A stretch of 64,000 bases of DNA from Ornithodoros turicata (lineage: Eukaryota; Arthropoda; Arachnida; Ixodida; Argasidae), in NCBI RefSeq assembly GCF_037126465.1, contig NW_026999407.1:682001-746000 (forward strand). The letters run 5' to 3'. The notes under the pieces are model-generated. The model was not told where the DNA came from. It made no database searches and was given only the letters and a program-made list of their open reading frames with translations. This document shows, piece after piece, positions 1 to 10,270 of the stretch. A program made the translations under genes and the position numbers. Positions within the stretch are counted from its first letter, which is position 1. Each line of letters starts with the position of its first letter.

Positions 1-291
1 GCACCTGAAGAGAACATGTTCTATGTTCTCATCTTCTTCATGGCACAGGATGCATGTTGCTTCGATGTTATTAAATAGCTGTGACAGTCTCAAACGAGTA
101 AGGAGGGCTCCCGTCCTGGCTTGAAACAAAGTACTAGAAAGCGCTTACGGGTGGCGCCACAAGCGCGCTTTAATCGGAAGCAACCCTCGCGTATTTCCGG
201 TTGACGTCCGTCCATCTGACGCGTGCGCGTTGTTTATGCTGTGGGTTCTCGCCACGGCGTTCTTTTATTGACAAGACCTTCGTTCAGAGTA

Positions 292-508
292 ATGCCACGA
301 ACGCATTTGTTTCCGCAAAGCCGTCTAGGGTCATGCTGCGTCGTCCCAAGATGTTGTCGTCGCACGGGTACAAATCTCTTGAGTAAAATCAAGTTGTACA
401 GGTTTCCTAGCAACCCCGCGAGGAAGGCTGCCTGGGTGCAAGCAATACGACGCGAGCACTGGGTGCCCAAACCACACAGTGGCATCTGCTCCGCTCATTT
501 TGTGACAG
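292..508 (+). CDS. THAP-domain protein, exon 1
   Basis: This exon encodes a THAP C2CH zinc finger, a DNA-binding fold shared by transposase-derived and cellular regulators. Counting from the ATG at 292, the zinc ligands are C16, C21, C66 and H69 (C-x4-C, 44 residues, C-x2-H). The conserved features P39 (in YRFPS), W48 and F70 are present. The chosen ATG gives MPR followed by the finger, close to the usual THAP start; an upstream GTG would only add non-conserved residues. The exon ends in phase 1 at ACAG/GTAGAT (508/509). Splicing to an acceptor at 1200-1201 keeps the frame and gives the continuation VTGAPNDDVLHVDYTPSVF, typical of arthropod THAP proteins after the CxxH. It may be a transposon-derived gene, since the next exon looks transposase-associated. 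Confidence 0.75.
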
Positions 509-778
509 GTAGATATCGAAATATCGGATGTAGTTCCGTATCGGGACCACTGGCTTTTTTTAAAGAAAAACGAATAAAAACAAAAATCTAACGCTTTTAC
601 GTAAAAGAGGAAGTAATTAGTAACGAAATTCAACAGGAATGTCCCTCGTATATTGCGTAAAACGTATAAAAATTAAATTTTATCGCCAGTTTCTTGATGG
701 CGATCCGCCATCTTGGCTGAGGACCTTACTGACCTAACCCGAGGCAGTCTCGACGCCCGCACCGCCTAGTGCGTGCCT

Positions 779-833
779 GGGGGGGGGGGGGGGGGGGGCG
801 GCGCCCCCCCCAGACCCCCCCCCAGTCTGTAGA
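779..833. repeat. G20 tract followed by C-rich self-complementary tract
   Basis: A run of 20 G is followed at once by CGGCGCCCCCCCCAG and a second C run. The two strands can fold on each other or form a G-quadruplex. It lies inside the THAP intron. Confidence 0.9.
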
Positions 834-1201
834 ACCTAACTTAACCCAACCTCACTAAAGTGAGGTGATTTAGCCCATTTCGACGACCCTACCTTTCGCA
901 AGACGGCAAGTTTCGAATCCGTTAGGCTTAGCATTCCCGTGTTTCTCCTGCGCTAAAAGTGAATCAGATGGGGTTGTTTAAATGCATATAAAAAAACTTC
1001 TAGTCCACAGAATTTTATAATTCTTACATTTTTAGATTCAGTATATGATCTTCTTCCACTTCTATGCAATATTTACTTTCCTAACCGTTTCAGTAGTTTT
1101 TAAAAACGAGTGGTCCCGATACGGAACTCGAAATATCTTGGTAGCTTTCTGAGAAGCGCGGTGCCGTGTTTTTTAAAGCAGGGAATGCTTCTCCGTTGAA
1201 G

Positions 1202-1631
1202 GTGCGCCCAACGATGATGTGCTTCATGTGGATTACACGCCGTCAGTGTTTCCGTTCACGAAGCAGCGTGAACGGCTGCAGCATAGGCGGTCAAACTCAG
1301 CGAAGAACACAGACTCCGCTGCAAGTAAACATAAGCAGAAGAAAAGCGTCGATCGAGAAGACGAGAGCTGTGCACCGGAATACGTGAATTCTTCAACTAA
1401 TACGTCTGTGACAGGGTCTTTGGTAACCCATATTAACGAAGAGATTCAATGCCTCGAACAAGAATGCCTTGATCTCAGAGAGAAGTTTCAGAGTGCAGAG
1501 GATAAGCTTCAGAAGTGTTGTGCCGAACTAGAATTGAGACAATTCGAACCACAAGCGTTACCGATCGCTAAGATTACAGTAAATGAGGCGCTGAAGGATG
1601 ACAGCAGCATTAAATTCCACACTGGCGTCAG
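1202..1631 (+). CDS. THAP-domain protein, exon 2 (coiled coil and start of HTH region)
   Basis: The exon begins after TTGAAG (AG at 1200-1201) and completes the split Gly codon from 508. It reads APNDDVLHVDYTPSVFPF, then a basic Ser/Lys-rich linker, then a heptad-rich segment (INEEIQCLEQECLDLREKF) that should form a coiled coil. It ends with a DDSSIKFHTGV motif, which in related proteins opens the helix-turn-helix ahead of a DDE_Tnp_4-type nuclease. A donor at GTCAG/GTCGGT leaves phase 2. The following reading frame dies at 1692, and no exon carrying the DDE catalytic domain is seen downstream, so the gene is probably truncated, or it continues beyond a very long intron. Intron 1 would be 693 bp and contains the G/C-tract repeat. 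Confidence 0.65.
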
Positions 1632-1849
1632 GTCGGTTGTCATTTTTCACATTTTATTGTCGTATGTGTTGTCAGGTTGGAGGGTTGAATGACTTTGAAT
1701 TTGCACTTTGAATCACAATTTGAACAGACAGTAACCTACAGGAACCAGGAGCTACCAATTTCACAGCTGTCTATTCATATTAAATACCATGTATGCGGAA
1801 TAAACGGGTTTACATTTTGCAACATTGATTTTTTTTTCTGGGGATGAAT

Positions 1850-1994
1850 ATTCCCAGCAGAAGCGGAACCGGTTAAAACCGGTATGAACCGTTATTTGTT
1901 TGCTCCGGAGCAGAACCGGTACCGGATCGTTTATGATATAACCGAAACGAAAACCAGAACGAAAAACGTTTCGGTTCGACACCCTGCTCACCAC
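1850..1994 (-). repeat. ACCGAACC-rich repeat, one end of the CAGGGTGTCGAACC family
   Basis: Multiple GAACCGG/ACCGGT motifs end in GGTTCGACACCCTG at 1974-1988. This terminus is the same as those of the complete element at 54546-55684. Its opposite end is not recognisable here. Confidence 0.55.
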
Positions 1995-2221
1995 TTGACT
2001 GGGAAAAAAAGAATGATAAAGGAAAAAAAAAAAGGAAAGAAGCATGGTAGCCCCTTTGAGCCCTAATGACGTCACCGATGACGTTTCCTCCTCCTCCTCT
2101 TTCTGTTTTGACCCTGCGGAGTTCATCGAGTGTGAACGTGTGCAGTGACGTTTGAGCGTGTGTTTCTCTATAAGAAAATATTGCAAACAAGAGAAAACTT
2201 GGGTGTTAATCATCAAGTTAA

Positions 2222-2929
2222 AGGGGCACTAAACAGCTCCAGGAATATTCTCCAGTTATTATGCTCTATGAAAGAACGTGGCTCACGATATCCAATTATG
2301 AAATTCATTTACTTCTAGCGAGCGCCTTTACCACGAAACAATGCAATTCAAAGAGCATAATCCGCGTGAGTCTCTCCTTCCTACTCCGAGAGCACCTACG
2401 TCACACGTCTCGCACGTGTAGCAAAGCTGCATTCCAGTCACTGGAGGTGGGGGAGATTTCGGACTCCTAGCCAATGACGGGCCTCGTCGACACAAACAGC
2501 AGCGTGCGCGGAGAACCGGTTGTGAGAACACCGCTGTGACCTCGCGGAGCAATACAGCGCTGAAAACATAGTGCGCGCATGAAATGGAATATTGTGGGCT
2601 TTTGGTACCTTTTGATCTGGCTACCTTGGGTTTGACAAGTGTAAACATGTTTAGAATTGACCTCACTACCCGATATTAAAACAAAATCACTGTATAGGCG
2701 CCCCGCATTTTGAATGGTTGATGGTGCGAGACGTCAAAATGACGTGTGGCTATTGTCGCCAGGGCATCGCAGGGCGGGGCATGAGCGCGAAAGAGAACAG
2801 CGAATATTCGGTTTCTTTGGAGCCATTATTTACTTTTTTGCGACAAAACTTTTTGCTAAACATCACTGTAGGAAACGAATCACACTGCATTACAAAAAAG
2901 TACACCTTGCATACCTGTTTATTGCCCCT
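2222..2929. mobile_element. TTAA-target MITE, AGGGGCA termini
   Basis: The termini AGGGGCA (2222-2228) and TGCCCCT (2923-2929) are inverted and flanked on both sides by TTAA (2218-2221, 2930-2933). TTAA duplications are characteristic of piggyBac and Kolobok-type elements. No transposase is encoded, so it would be non-autonomous. The short open frames inside look like chance. Confidence 0.7.
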
Positions 2930-2998
2930 TTAAGTTACCTGCTTTCACAGTGTGTTTGCAACTGAAAATTTTTTAGAAGGCTTTCTATGCTCCTTTAA

Positions 2999-3404
2999 GG
3001 GGGAATCACTTCGGAAATCCATGGGTGATTTTCGTTCGCGCAAGACACGCGAACACTCTAAACTGTCATCGTAAGATTGGTGCTGGCGCATTCTCTTAGC
3101 TTTTCTCTAGTCAGTGACTTATTTTATGGAGGGCAAGGTTGAGCCGTTGATCTTTTAATGAATTAAAGTTTGGCGCGTCTCGAACGTGTGCTGCCATCTC
3201 GATGGAGTGTCGCGTACTAAAATATTTGCGAATTGGGCCTCAACACAAATCAATGGATAGACCTGGAATTCTACAAAATGTGTCATTGACGAGGGCGCAG
3301 CTAGGACAACACGCCAGTACTGCTGTTTTGACGATATTTTACGCCGTCTCCGAGCGGTGTGTGAACAAACGTTCGCTGTTGTCTTGTGCGGAAGTGATTC
3401 CCCC
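2999..3404. mobile_element. TTAA-target MITE, GGGGGAATCACTTC termini
   Basis: A perfect 14 bp inverted pair, GGGGGAATCACTTC (2999-3012) and GAAGTGATTCCCCC (3391-3404), is bordered by TTAA at 2995-2998 and 3405-3408. It is 406 bp long and non-coding. It starts only 61 bp after the previous TTAA element, so two TTAA elements with different termini lie side by side. Confidence 0.85.
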
Positions 3405-3408
3405 TTAA

Positions 3409-4138
3409 GGCACGCGGAAGAAACAACAAAGTACCTCCAGTTTTTACGGGTGTAGTGCTTAGGAGTCAGTGTCCGCGTGTCTGAGAAATAACACCTTGAT
3501 TAACGGCAAAACGGGTGCATGGACCAAATTGGAGGTTGGGAACCACTGCATTAAACATTGATTCACACACAGCTGATGCCAAGAATCACATTCCAGTACA
3601 ATTTTTCAATTTTGGTACCATTTTTCGTTTTAATTGTTTACCTCTCATTTGGTATTTATTTTAAATTTTGTTTTTGCTTCCATTTTTTACATCCGCTAAT
3701 TTGGTGTTCCGGTATTTTTAAAAGGTTGCGGATCATGGATCAGCCGGGGATTACAGGGTGCAGAGAAAAAAATCTCTCCGCCGAGAAGGTAAAGAACTTT
3801 TTCTTTCTGTATAATAACGAGTAGGCGTCCTCGTAAATGTAACAGAAGTGGAATTGAAACTTGAAACACTGTTGCAGCTTGTTCGAGAATGGTATCAACC
3901 GTAGTGGTTACTTTTCTCACAAGAGCAGCGTGTGCACGTTTTACGCTGTCACGTTTGGAAGTGTGTACCTGGATTTTGTTTGCTCTTAATACTGAAATTC
4001 TCTTCCCCGCCTACGATTTAACCAGAAAGAGGTGCACTCGAATATGTAATTCTATTCTGCGAAAAAATGTGCAAAAAAAGAAGCTCTCTTTTTTTCTTCT
4101 GAGGCTGTGATGCTAGAGGTAAAAACATTGTCTCCACC
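3409..4138. other. no gene recognised
   Basis: AT-rich sequence with short chance open frames. I see no domain, splice-consistent exon or repeat boundary. Confidence 0.5.
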
Positions 4139-4335
4139 TATTTATTTATTTATTTATTTAGCTGTATGGCACCCCATGAAAGGCCCATGCAGCTAGATGC
4201 AGAACGTGCACTGTGATGTTTCGAATAATACATTACAAACAACCTCTAAATTCATACGCAAAAAAACAGAGAGAAAACACTTTAAAGAAACGGACAGTAG
4301 GCAAAGAGTTAACTCTTGATAATAATAATAATAAG
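4139..4335 (-). mobile_element. LINE 3' end (TAAA-tailed), heavily truncated
   Basis: A (TTTA)5 run is followed by GGCACCCCATGAAAGGCCCATG. On the minus strand this looks like a LINE 3' UTR ending in a (TAAA)n tail. A related tail with TGGTGCCCATGAGCAG occurs at 23472. An (AAT)n microsatellite lies at 4319-4334. Confidence 0.4.
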
Positions 4336-4339
4336 GCAG

Positions 4340-5340
4340 CCCACAGGCACCAACTTTTGTACTGTGTAATCTTTGCCGGGACTTCATTCTGTAGCTAATC
4401 CTGCAAATCCCAATCGTGCGTGAACCAAGTGACGCCCCCTAAGAAGTCCGCAGTGCAGGATCAACGTACCGCGAAATTATGGTCCGGCAAAATATTCTCC
4501 ACAATTGACTCGACCCAAATTTGCAAATAATTCGGCCTTTTTAAACCTCTTGTAACGGTAGTGGATATGAATACAACGTTTCTAGCATTTGCTTGCCAAC
4601 ATTATCAGCAGAGGTAGAGAGTTCCAGTCCTCGATGGTTTGAGAGAAAAAAGAAAAAGAATACTCGAAGATGTCTGTGATTGCCTTATAGGGAAGACCAG
4701 CCAGTTAAGTGATATCACAGGATGTGGTCGCAGCATGTATTGAACTCTAGCAACTTGGGAGTCAGGAGAGTCGACTCTTGGTGGGCAAAAATTCAACTCT
4801 CGCGACGTCATCTCCATGTCAGTGACTCGCCTTCGAAAATTCCAGAGTTCGACACCGGAGATGCTAGACTCCCAACGACTCTCTTCTCGGTTCGGGTCGC
4901 TAGAGTTGGGTAGTCTGTGTCGCATGAGTTGAATGAGCTGACACCATAGTCTAGTCTTTCGTAGTGCAGAAAAGAATGACAAGAGGCACGCATGCGCCAC
5001 TCAAAAAGTGGACTTAAGTTTACATCATTGGAACTCACCTCACTTGATCAGTCCTGATGGTACTCGAAGGAAACCTTTTCTGATATGCCCTTACTCACCT
5101 GGCGATGAAGTCTCTCCCAAAAGAGGCATTTTATTGGCCCTGACTCGAAGGGAAAATACGTACCGCTGTTGTAAGCGTAAATCTGTTTTCGTTACAGAAG
5201 GACTTGCACGTGTCTCGACCGATTTCTTCCCTGCGCAGCAGCCCCGCCCACCCACAAGTCCGTTCTTGCGGAGTGCAGGCGTTCACACGTACCTGCTCCA
5301 GGGCCACGCAGACACCCATCACCTGCAAGCTGCAGTGTTA
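4340..5340. other. no gene recognised; scattered GAGTC/ACTC motifs
   Basis: The stretch 4730-5110 is enriched in ACTC/GAGT words (for example GAGAGTCGACTCT), suggesting an old degenerate repeat. No convincing exon is seen. Confidence 0.4.
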
Positions 5341-5359
5341 GTGCACCTTTCACAGCCAT

Positions 5360-5766
5360 TTTCTCGTAGGGCCTTACGTTTTGGGATTTTTTTTTTTTCT
5401 TTTTTAATTTGGGGTAAAAATCAGGATCTTGTTTCAGGAGCAGTAAAACTGGGCAAAAACGGGTGATATCTTGCATCCCCATTTTTTTCTTTATCGCATC
5501 ACATCACGGGTGATATCGGGTGTAAAAGCAGATTTGTTTCGGGTAGAACAAAAAGGTGGTCCTCGCATTTTAGATGAATGGGAAATGCAGAACGGCCACA
5601 TTGAATGTGCGGCACTTAGCATTTTCTTGCGCCTGTATTGATGGACGAGTTGGCACTTTGCCAAGCTAGTTTTTCGGGTTTTACACCGAGTGATGGTGGT
5701 GCAAATGGGGTGGAGGGGAGTAAAAATGGGTTTCGCCAGGTTTAACCTTAAAACACGAGGCCTCGA
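5360..5766. repeat. degenerate repeat with GGGTGATAT and GGGTAAAA words
   Basis: Recurrent GGGTGATATC, GGGTGTAAAA and GGGTTTTACACC words resemble the TTAGGGCC-type repeat at 8152-8505. Possible eroded ends are GGGCCTTACGTTTT and AAAACACGAGGCC, but no target duplication is clear. Confidence 0.35.
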
Positions 5767-6310
5767 TTGTTTGCTTCTCGCACGCAGTGTTCCGCATCAA
5801 CCCAGCCCCTTGTACGATTGAAAATATTGAGCAAAGAAAAAAAGAGGAGAATGAGCTGGTGTAATGACAGAACAGCTCGCTCTTTAGTATCTCCCTTTCG
5901 ATAATTCATCTCTCACACAGGGCAAAGGCCATAAGGGGCCCCCGGCTGAATAATTCGTAAACAGCTCGTGAGATGAAAAGGCTTTCTTTTTACTCATCGT
6001 ACCCGAGACATTGGCCAAGAACTGAGCAGTTAGCGGCTCATTTGCATATGCTCAATAATTAAATAAAACTCATAACCTTTATGTTATGTTTTGGACACTT
6101 TTGGAACCTCTGTTTCACTGACGGAACCTCTCGGCAAAAAAATCTCTCCAGAAGGAACACGATCAACACCAACAGAGAAACAGTTGACAGGAAACACAAA
6201 AGTCAACACTCGGTTACTTTTAGAGTAACTAATTGTTTTCAGTTTACACATTGGTTACGCTGAAGCGTACCAACGCTCTCTTTTGGGTCAGTTGGCCGTT
6301 TCACCTATCC
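5767..6310. other. no gene recognised
   Basis: Unique-looking sequence. The only open frames are short and lack domain character. Confidence 0.4.
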
Positions 6311-6500
6311 GCAGCTATCCAATTTCGTCCGCTTAGTTCACATACGGGGCTGACGGAAGATAAGGAAGAGACGGAAGAGATGCTGCGGTGCATTCGAGAT
6401 CACCACGATAAAGGCACACTACGTGACTATTCCTTATCTTCCGTCACACCCCCATGTGTGAACCAGGCGGATGAACAAGTGATTGGTTGCTGGATAGCTG
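6311..6500. repeat. foldback (hairpin) repeat
   Basis: GTTCACATACGGGGCTGACGG with the following GATAAGGAA (6336-6367) is mirrored by TTCCTTATCTTCCGTCACAC to GTGTGAAC (6430-6463). Outer ends CAGCTATCC (6312) and GGATAGCTG (near 6493) extend the arms to about 70 bp with indels. It could be a foldback MITE; a hairpin RNA source cannot be judged from sequence. Confidence 0.65.
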
Positions 6501-7160
6501 AGTGAAAGAGCATATTCGTACGCTGCTCCGCGCAAGAAATGTGAAAACTGGAACCAATTATATACGGACGGCACTCTAAAATCACTAAGTGTTGACGTGT
6601 TTTCTTGTTGTTTTTTTTTTTGTGTGTGTGTGTGAAATATATTTCACTGAAGGTCGCGACGCGTAAAATAGGGGCTCTGAATGTGGTTGAAGTAAAATTT
6701 AAGAGTTTTATACAATTGATCAGCATATGCAAATCAGTGACTCACTGCTCCGTTCTTGACCAGTGTCTCAGAAATGATGACTAAAAGAGAAAACCAGAGC
6801 TGTTTACAGGGTGGGTTTGGCCATTGTGACGAGCCCAGCTGAAGCTGTGTCATACTACGTGAGACATAGAAATCTTACGGAGAGAGGCTAGAAGGAAGGC
6901 GGGGAGGAGGATAGGAGGAGAGCAAAGAACTTGCAAAAAAAAAAAGAACAAAGGAAGAACTCTTCCTTCTCTCAATGTATGCGCTCGGAGGCAGCCATAT
7001 TGAACCAGCTGCATGAGCGTTGCGTATTTTTACCCCTTGAAAGCAGGCACAATTCTGAAAGCTGTTGGGAACACTGTTCCACTGCTTCCGTTTGCTATGG
7101 ATTTTGTCACTGCCCACCCCCTATCCAGGCTTGTAGCCAAGGCTGGTCGGGCTAGTTGAG
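6501..7160. other. no gene recognised
   Basis: Contains a short GT microsatellite near 6620 and purine-rich tracts near 6880-6960. No supported gene. Confidence 0.4.
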
Positions 7161-7165
7161 GCAGC

Positions 7166-7195
7166 GGTTCAGGTTCAGGTTCAGGTTCAGGTTCA
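7166..7195 (+). repeat. GTTCAG hexamer microsatellite
   Basis: About five consecutive GTTCAG units. The unit is not the arthropod telomere unit TTAGG. Confidence 0.9.
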
Positions 7196-7779
7196 CCTCA
7201 TCCCTTTCGACACAGGGCAGGTGGAGACTGCGTCCCCAGGTGGCGTCCGCGTCATGTCTGTGTTTCTTCGTGTGTTTTCTTTTTTTTTTCTTGCTTGCTT
7301 TCAAGTGTTAGGCTTTCATAGATTAGGGCTGTACGTTACTATTCCAAAATTATTTTTGTGCCATTAGGTTTGGTGTATGCTTACCGGATTATTTTGTGTG
7401 TGTGTGCGCTGCGGCAACAGTAGCCGATTCAATATGGCCGTCCCCTCTCCTGTACGTCCCAGTTTCGGAGGTTTCGTTCTAGCAGGTTCCTTAGGATTTC
7501 TATGACATGAGACGCGAGTCATTTGCGAAACCTGTCGTCTGCTCCAAACCAGACGTTGCAAAAATGCGGGACTGCGCTTTGAATTGGGGCTGTATAACTG
7601 GTCGTTGCAAACGTCTTCTACTGCGCGTATGGACGGTTTTTGAGCTGCTAGCGTTGTGTCCGGAAAGAAAAGCTCTCCCACTTCTGTTTCCTCTCGTTTT
7701 ATGTCTTACCTCGCTTGGTGCGGTAAAGCAGCCTCGGGACAATTTAGAACATTTTCCGACCTTTTCGTTTGCCTTTCAG

Positions 7780-8051
7780 GCTCCGACGAGGCAGCTGTTC
7801 CATTCCGGTCCCGGCACGACGGTGCACGGGAGAGTGAAGAGTACCTCGAGCGCTATCCGGGGGACAGGTACCCTCTGAAAGAAAGGGGCTACCGGTGCCA
7901 GATCTGCAGTTACTCCACATATAAAATCACTAATTTTAGAGCACACGGAAGAACTCACACGGTCGAGAAGCCCTTCACATGCTACATTTGTAGCACGAGG
8001 TTTTCACTCAAGTGCAACTTGGAGAGACACGTCAAGAACAGGCACACGTAG
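7780..8051 (+). CDS. terminal exon of a C2H2 zinc-finger protein
   Basis: A pyrimidine-rich acceptor (TTTCGTTTGCCTTTCAG, AG at 7778-7779) precedes an 89-residue open segment ending at TAG. It opens with an acidic/Arg-rich stretch and then has two adjacent C2H2 fingers. Finger 1 starts CQICSYSTYK and has C-x2-C-x12-H-x3-H. Finger 2 starts CYICSTRFS and has C-x2-C-x12-H-x4-H. They are joined by a TVEKPF linker close to the canonical TGEKP. The pair would bind nucleic acid in the nucleus. In arthropods such two-finger exons are often alternative 3' exons of BTB or similar regulators; that role is inferred. The exon enters in the phase that needs one base from upstream. The frame stays open back to 7656, so an intronless start is possible but less likely. 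Confidence 0.7.
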
Positions 8052-8151
8052 CGGAGGAGTTGCGCGGGATGATGATCTTCGTGGCCCACTCGCATTTCAA
8101 GAGAATGTCTACAGAGTTGCCAGAGTGTTACAGTTAGAAGGTGCAGTATAC

Positions 8152-8505
8152 TTAGGGCCTGACTTTTTAGGGTTAAACCCGTATCCGCCCAATATTTACC
8201 CCCCGAACAAAATCTGTAAAATTCGGGTTTAACCCGAATCTACCCGAAAACGTCCGGGTCGCGTGGCACACTCATAAGCGTGCATTAAAATAAAGTTTGA
8301 TAACATTGCTAAACATTAGTTCCATGTTAAGACAGATTTTTATTAAACAAAAAAAAATCGCCCGAATACACCCGAATTCCTGACGACAGAATATGCCGTA
8401 ACGGGATTTAACCCGAATACATTCGAATTTTCAAATGAAAAATATCACCCGATATTTACCCCCCGAATTTGGCCAAAAATAAAACCCGAAAAAGTCAGGC
8501 CCTAA
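8152..8505. mobile_element. MITE with TTAGGGCCTGACTTTTT termini
   Basis: TTAGGGCCTGACTTTTT (8152) and AAAAAGTCAGGCCCTAA (ending 8505) are inverted. GTATAC flanks both sides (8146-8151, 8506-8511), consistent with a 6 bp target duplication. The interior has many CCCGAA and ACCCGAA words and no coding capacity. Confidence 0.75.
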
Positions 8506-8826
8506 GTATACTTAGCGTTCTTTTTGTTTTCGGGTTTTATGATTTTTCGAATTGAGGGGGGGGGGGGAATGGGGTGCTATTTACGCACGAGAATTCGGGG
8601 AGGAATCGGGAGCTACGATCTCCGTCTGATATGTCATCGGGGAATTTTCGGGTGAAACGAAAGGCATATATGAAACGAGCCACTGGCTGTGACACCGGGA
8701 CTGGAAACAATAATCTTTATATTTCTGTTTTGAACTGGGGCAGTGAGTGACCGCTGTATTCAAACACTTATCCGGGCTCCACAGAACCTCGTCTTTTTTT
8801 TCTCCTGCAGGAAGGGATTATAAAAG

Positions 8827-9384
8827 CATACCTGTCAACTCTCCCGATTCATCCGGGAGACTCCCGGATTCGGACCGGTTTGTACGATTGTACTGCCGAG
8901 AAGCAAATCTCCCGGAAAATGCAGTTTCCTTCTCTATATCTCCAACGCCTGCTTTTTCGCTGGGCACACAGATGAAAACGTTAATCCAATACCAGCCCAA
9001 TCGCCATCGGCATCGCTGCCGCTTCTGTGTTACGGAGTTCAGGGGTTCTGGCCATGGTTCTAGTTCTATTACTTCTAGTTTCCGGGCATTTCCTCCATAT
9101 TTTCGGGCGACAAAGGTGCTTTTGCACTAGCTGTTTCGACCTTGCGTACCTCGCAAAGAGAACAGAGACATAGGTTTGTCACAGCTTGACACCCAGATAG
9201 TTTCTTGGAGAGGGCAAAGTCTGTTGCTGCAAAACTTGTGCTTACTGGGGTGAAGTGTGCTCCTGTTACATATGCAAATAAAAGCCACCCAACAACGGCT
9301 TTCTCCTACCCCCCCCCCCCCCCCCCCCCCCCCCCCTGCTTTTGAAATCTCCCTAATTTGGACGTTCCCAAGTTGGCAGGTATG
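8827..9384. mobile_element. element Z, CATACCTGTCAACT termini, 6 bp target duplication
   Basis: CATACCTGTCAACT (8827) and AGTTGGCAGGTATG (ending 9384) are inverted with one mismatch. They are flanked by TAAAAG (8821-8826, 9385-9390). The sister copy of the host repeat at 10271-10602 lacks this insertion and shows TATTTA at the equivalent site, confirming the boundaries. A second member is at 21535-22487. Six-base duplications occur in few superfamilies (IS3EU-like among them); the assignment is open. Confidence 0.85.
9309..9336. repeat. C28 homopolymer
   Basis: An uninterrupted run of 28 C within element Z. It is prone to length error in assembly. Confidence 0.95.
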
Positions 9385-9596
9385 TAAAAGGAGGACAAAT
9401 AGGTTGTCAAAAAATAGCTCTCTTTGCTGATATTATGATCCACTTTTTCGACGATTTACCTAGAACAACAAGCTGAAGCACCGCAAGGATTTCGAGTAGA
9501 TATCGGGTTTCACCCGAATTCTCGAGAACTTCTTCATGGGGGAACTATCGTGAAAAATTGGGTCCAACCCAAAAACGAATAGAACGCTAAGTATAC

Positions 9597-10270
9597 TTAA
9601 AGTAGCACAGAAGTCATTTTTAACACCCAGTTTTCTTCCTATAAAACTGTTAAGTTTGCCAGTAAGATGCACCATGCGAAGTAATTTACACTACAGAGTC
9701 ATAATTATCGCAGAAATTGAATTTAAAGTACGCCGCAAAAAGCGACCGTGCGCAACCGTGGTGAAGAGCAGTACCAGCCTGCGATCTGCCTGGAACCTCG
9801 TGCTGACGCTATAAGGAGAACACTCGCTGATTGGCCTGAGAAATGTTGTCTGTTACTCCGCTGTCGTCTGCTACTCGGCTGTTCGGGGTTCTGATAAAGC
9901 CTTTCTCCTTGCTCGGTAATGCTTCGGCCGCTCCTTCTATCCCCAATTCTCCGGGAAAACTGGCAAACCAGGTTTACGGCGGCAAAGGGACAATGCGCTG
10001 ACCCCCACTGACCGGCAAACCAGAACGAGTCTCCTTATGCCGTCATCGGTGACGTGCCATCATACCTCCTCATCCTCGTTATAGCTGGAGTGGCGAGTTA
10101 AGGGTGAAGGCGCGGAGCTACGTTTATGTGAGTTTTTTTCTGGGAAACAAATTGCGCACATCAAAACCTTTCGCGCTATTCGGTATAATGACACACACAC
10201 TTTCATCAGATGTCTTAACCTGAAATTTTTTTGGATGGCCCTCTGTACTCCTTTACGGTTCTTCATTTTT
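9597..10270. other. no gene recognised; degenerate repeat near 10030-10260
   Basis: The segment ending GAAATTTTTTTGGATGGCC then CTCCTTTA resembles the stretch before the second TTAA element (2960-2998), so it is probably an old MITE fragment. No gene is supported. Confidence 0.4.

Larger units (their letters stand above)
8512..9590 (-). mobile_element. element Y with TTAGCGTTCT termini, nested insertion inside
   Basis: TTAGCGTTCT (8512) and AGAACGCTAA (ending 9590) are inverted, followed inward by complementary TTTCGGGTTTT and AACCCAAAAACG. GTATAC borders both ends (8506-8511, 9591-9596), so it shares its left flank with the element at 8152-8505. Partial copies in the opposite orientation lie at 10271-10602 and 39835-39995. 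A short peptide on the minus strand, MPFVSPENSPMTYQTE followed by a stop after NSRA, is conserved in all three. The element at 8827-9384 is inserted in it. Confidence 0.7.

Noticed and set aside
1761..2216. 151-codon minus-strand frame
   Set aside because: It spans the ACCGAACC repeat and adjacent simple sequence; no domain or splice support.
6311..6500. microRNA precursor
   Set aside because: The arms are long and imperfect with indels, like foldback repeats. Without small-RNA data a miRNA call is unsupported.
7166..7195. Interstitial telomeric repeat
   Set aside because: The unit is GTTCAG, not TTAGG or TTAGGG.
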